A stretch of DNA of 64,000 nucleotides from Bacillus sp. EB106-08-02-XG196. GTDB taxonomy: Bacteria > Bacillota > Bacilli > Bacillales > Cytobacillaceae. The position numbers were made by a program, and so were the translations under genes. The stretch covers positions 62,001-126,000 of the forward strand of contig NZ_JABWSY010000001.1 of the NCBI RefSeq assembly GCF_013396335.1, read 5' to 3'. The notes below the pieces were generated by a model. The model was not told the origin of the DNA. It saw only the letters and a program-made list of their open reading frames with translations, and did not search any database. Shown piece after piece: positions 62,529 to 64,000 of this stretch (positions are counted from its first letter, which is position 1; every line of letters starts with the position of its first letter).

Positions 62529-63715
62529 TGAGTTCGGAAGAATATCGTTTTGAAACAAAGCTCCTTCATAATCAGCATAAAGTCGATCCAAACACAGGAG
62601 CAGTAAGTGTGCCCATCCAGCATGCTTCAACCTTCCATCAGTTTGATATCGAAAGTTTCGGGAAATACGATTACGCTAGAAGTGCAAACCCCACAAGAGA
62701 AGCACTTGAGGATGTAATCGCTGAATTAGAGGGTGGAACAAGAGGCTTTGCTTTTTCGTCGGGAATGGCAGCTATTTCTACAGCCTTCCTCCTCCTTTCT
62801 TCCGGGGATCATATCGTTATTACGGAGGATGTGTATGGCGGCACATATCGGATGGTCACGGAGGTACTGACTCGTTTCGGAGTACAACATACATTTGTTG
62901 ATATGACAGACCTTCATCAAGTAAGGGCGGCAATAAAGCCTAACACCAAAGCATTCTATGTTGAAACACCGTCTAACCCTACATTAAAGGTTACGAATAT
63001 TAAAGCAATTAGTGATTTGGCTAAAGAAATTAACGCCATTACTTATGTAGATAACACTTTTTTGACTCCCGAGTACCAAAGACCTTTAGAGCTTGGAGCG
63101 GATGTAGTTCTTCATAGCGCAACTAAGTTTTTATCCGGTCATAGTGATGTGGTAGCAGGTCTCGCAGTTGTTAAAGATGAAGCGTTAGGAAAGAGACTGT
63201 ACTCCTTACAGAATTCCTTTGGTGCTGTACTTGGGGTACAAGATGCATGGCTTGTACTTAGGGGATTAAAAACCCTTCATGTCAGACTAGAACAATCTCA
63301 AAAATCTGCTCTGAAAATTGCTGAGTTCCTAGAGGAACATCCTCTTATTGAAAAAGTATATTACCCAGCTCTTAAAAATCATCCGCAGCATGAATTGCAA
63401 CAACACCAAGCAGCCGGAGCTGGCGCTGTATTATCATTCGAACTCCATAATGAAGAAGCTCTTAGGACCTTTGTCTCAAATGTAAAATTACCTGTATTTG
63501 CAGTGAGTCTTGGCGCGGTAGAATCAATTCTATCCTACCCTGCTAAAATGTCACATGCAGCAATGCCTCAAGCAGAGAGAGAAAAGCGTGGAATCAAAAA
63601 TAGTCTCCTCCGCCTTTCTGTTGGTTTAGAGAATCCAGATGATTTAATAAAGGATTTTTCACAGGCCCTTCAAGTGGTAAATGAACAACAACTGACTGTA
63701 AAAAGAGGCCGATAA
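62528..63715 (+). CDS. metC: Cystathionine beta-lyase MetC
   Basis: This 395-residue relative of MetI has [71 protein letters not shown] and [18 protein letters not shown] (PLP Lys). It cleaves cystathionine to homocysteine, pyruvate and ammonia. Its ATG overlaps the metI stop (TAATG type), so the two are translationally coupled. Confidence 0.92.
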   Translation: MSSEEYRFETKLLHNQHKVDPNTGAVSVPIQHASTFHQFDIESFGKYDYARSANPTREALEDVIAELEGGTRGFAFSSGMAAISTAFLLLSSGDHIVITEDVYGGTYRMVTEVLTRFGVQHTFVDMTDLHQVRAAIKPNTKAFYVETPSNPTLKVTNIKAISDLAKEINAITYVDNTFLTPEYQRPLELGADVVLHSATKFLSGHSDVVAGLAVVKDEALGKRLYSLQNSFGAVLGVQDAWLVLRGLKTLHVRLEQSQKSALKIAEFLEEHPLIEKVYYPALKNHPQHELQQHQAAGAGAVLSFELHNEEALRTFVSNVKLPVFAVSLGAVESILSYPAKMSHAAMPQAEREKRGIKNSLLRLSVGLENPDDLIKDFSQALQVVNEQQLTVKRGR

Positions 63716-63716
63716 T

Positions 63717-64000
63717 ATGAGTCTATTAGAAAAATTAGAGAAGCAAATACTAATTGCTGATGGTGCCATGGGTACTCTCCTCTACTCTTTTGGAAAGGAT
63801 AGTTGTCTTGAAGAACTAAACCTATCACATTCAGAAAAGATACAGGAAATCCATAAAGCCTATATTGATGCTGGTGCTGACGTGATTCAAACAAACACGT
63901 ATGCAGCCAATTACTTAAAATTACAAAGATACGGTCTTGAGGATTCTGTTAAAGAAATCAATGCTGCCGCTGTCGAAAATGCCAAAAAGGCTGCCCAAAA
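63717..64000 (+). CDS. yitJ: Homocysteine S-methyltransferase / methylene-THF reductase (YitJ type), 5' part
   Basis: The visible 94 residues start behind AAGAGG at ATG 63717 and run off the right edge. They have [40 protein letters not shown] and [19 protein letters not shown], the start of Bacillus YitJ, which has an N-terminal homocysteine methyltransferase domain and a C-terminal MTHFR domain. The C-terminal part is outside the window. Only 1 bp separates it from metC, so one methionine operon is clear. Confidence 0.85.
   Translation, partial: MSLLEKLEKQILIADGAMGTLLYSFGKDSCLEELNLSHSEKIQEIHKAYIDAGADVIQTNTYAANYLKLQRYGLEDSVKEINAAAVENAKKAAQ

Noticed and set aside
1-64000. CRISPR array, tRNA, rRNA, insertion sequence or replication origin
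   Set aside because: I saw no regularly spaced repeats, cloverleaf sequences, transposase genes or DnaA-box clusters on either strand by eye.

Overview
The window looks like a chromosomal segment of a low-GC, Gram-positive Bacillaceae member. Supporting signs are strong AGGAGG-type ribosome sites, an AraR repressor, a YkgB-type lactonase, a metI-metC-yitJ operon behind a SAM-I riboswitch, a B. subtilis-type eps operon with its EAR RNA, and SinR/SinI-type regulators.

Layout. (1) 1-6030: an arabinose-type catabolic unit. It has a GH127 arabinofuranosidase (cut by the window edge), a sugar ABC importer, an AraR repressor with a cluster of TGTACGTACA-type operators, and a DUF624 protein. (2) 6114-8343: a tiny SinI-like antirepressor, a lactonase and a DUF421 membrane protein. 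(3) 8404-13263: a six-gene RiPP-like cluster with kinase, precursor, PqqD, ER-type S26 peptidase, ABC exporter and nucleotidyltransferase, but no recognisable cyclase. (4) 13514-53640: a very large exopolysaccharide locus, almost all on the minus strand. Read in the direction of transcription it holds epsA, epsB, the EAR RNA, epsC, galU, an EpsG-type polymerase, a galE relic, epsL, epsM, epsN, a SinR-like gene, glycosyltransferases, a PglK-like ABC protein, a full Kdo set (kdsB, A, D, C), three DUF115 proteins, a full legionaminic acid set, a broken acyltransferase, two phage-tailspike-like proteins, and a UDP-GalNAc-uronate/glycosyltransferase block. (5) 53839-60810: a paeninodin-type lasso peptide cluster. 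(6) 61162-64000: the methionine operon on the plus strand.

The main unifying observation is a 16-bp palindrome, GTTCT-N6-AGAAC, which matches paired SinR half-sites. It occurs ten times, always between genes and nearly always ahead of a minus-strand operon: the SinI-like gene, RiPP cluster 1, the 19.5 kb glycosyltransferase operon, the ABC exporter operon, epsA, the EAR leader and the lasso cluster. In three promoters it sits in the spacer or on the -35. With a SinR homologue inside the eps operon and a separate SinI-like gene, this predicts a local biofilm switch that controls matrix polysaccharide and two peptide natural products together.

Other unusual points are Kdo biosynthesis in a Gram-positive, three Maf-like DUF115 proteins beside two CMP-sugar pathways, two phosphopeptide-type precursors that both end in Ser-Lys-Ser, and several decaying genes (VanZ, acyltransferase, galE, and a phage-like fragment). 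Function calls rest on motif and family recognition from reading the sequence. No database search was run.
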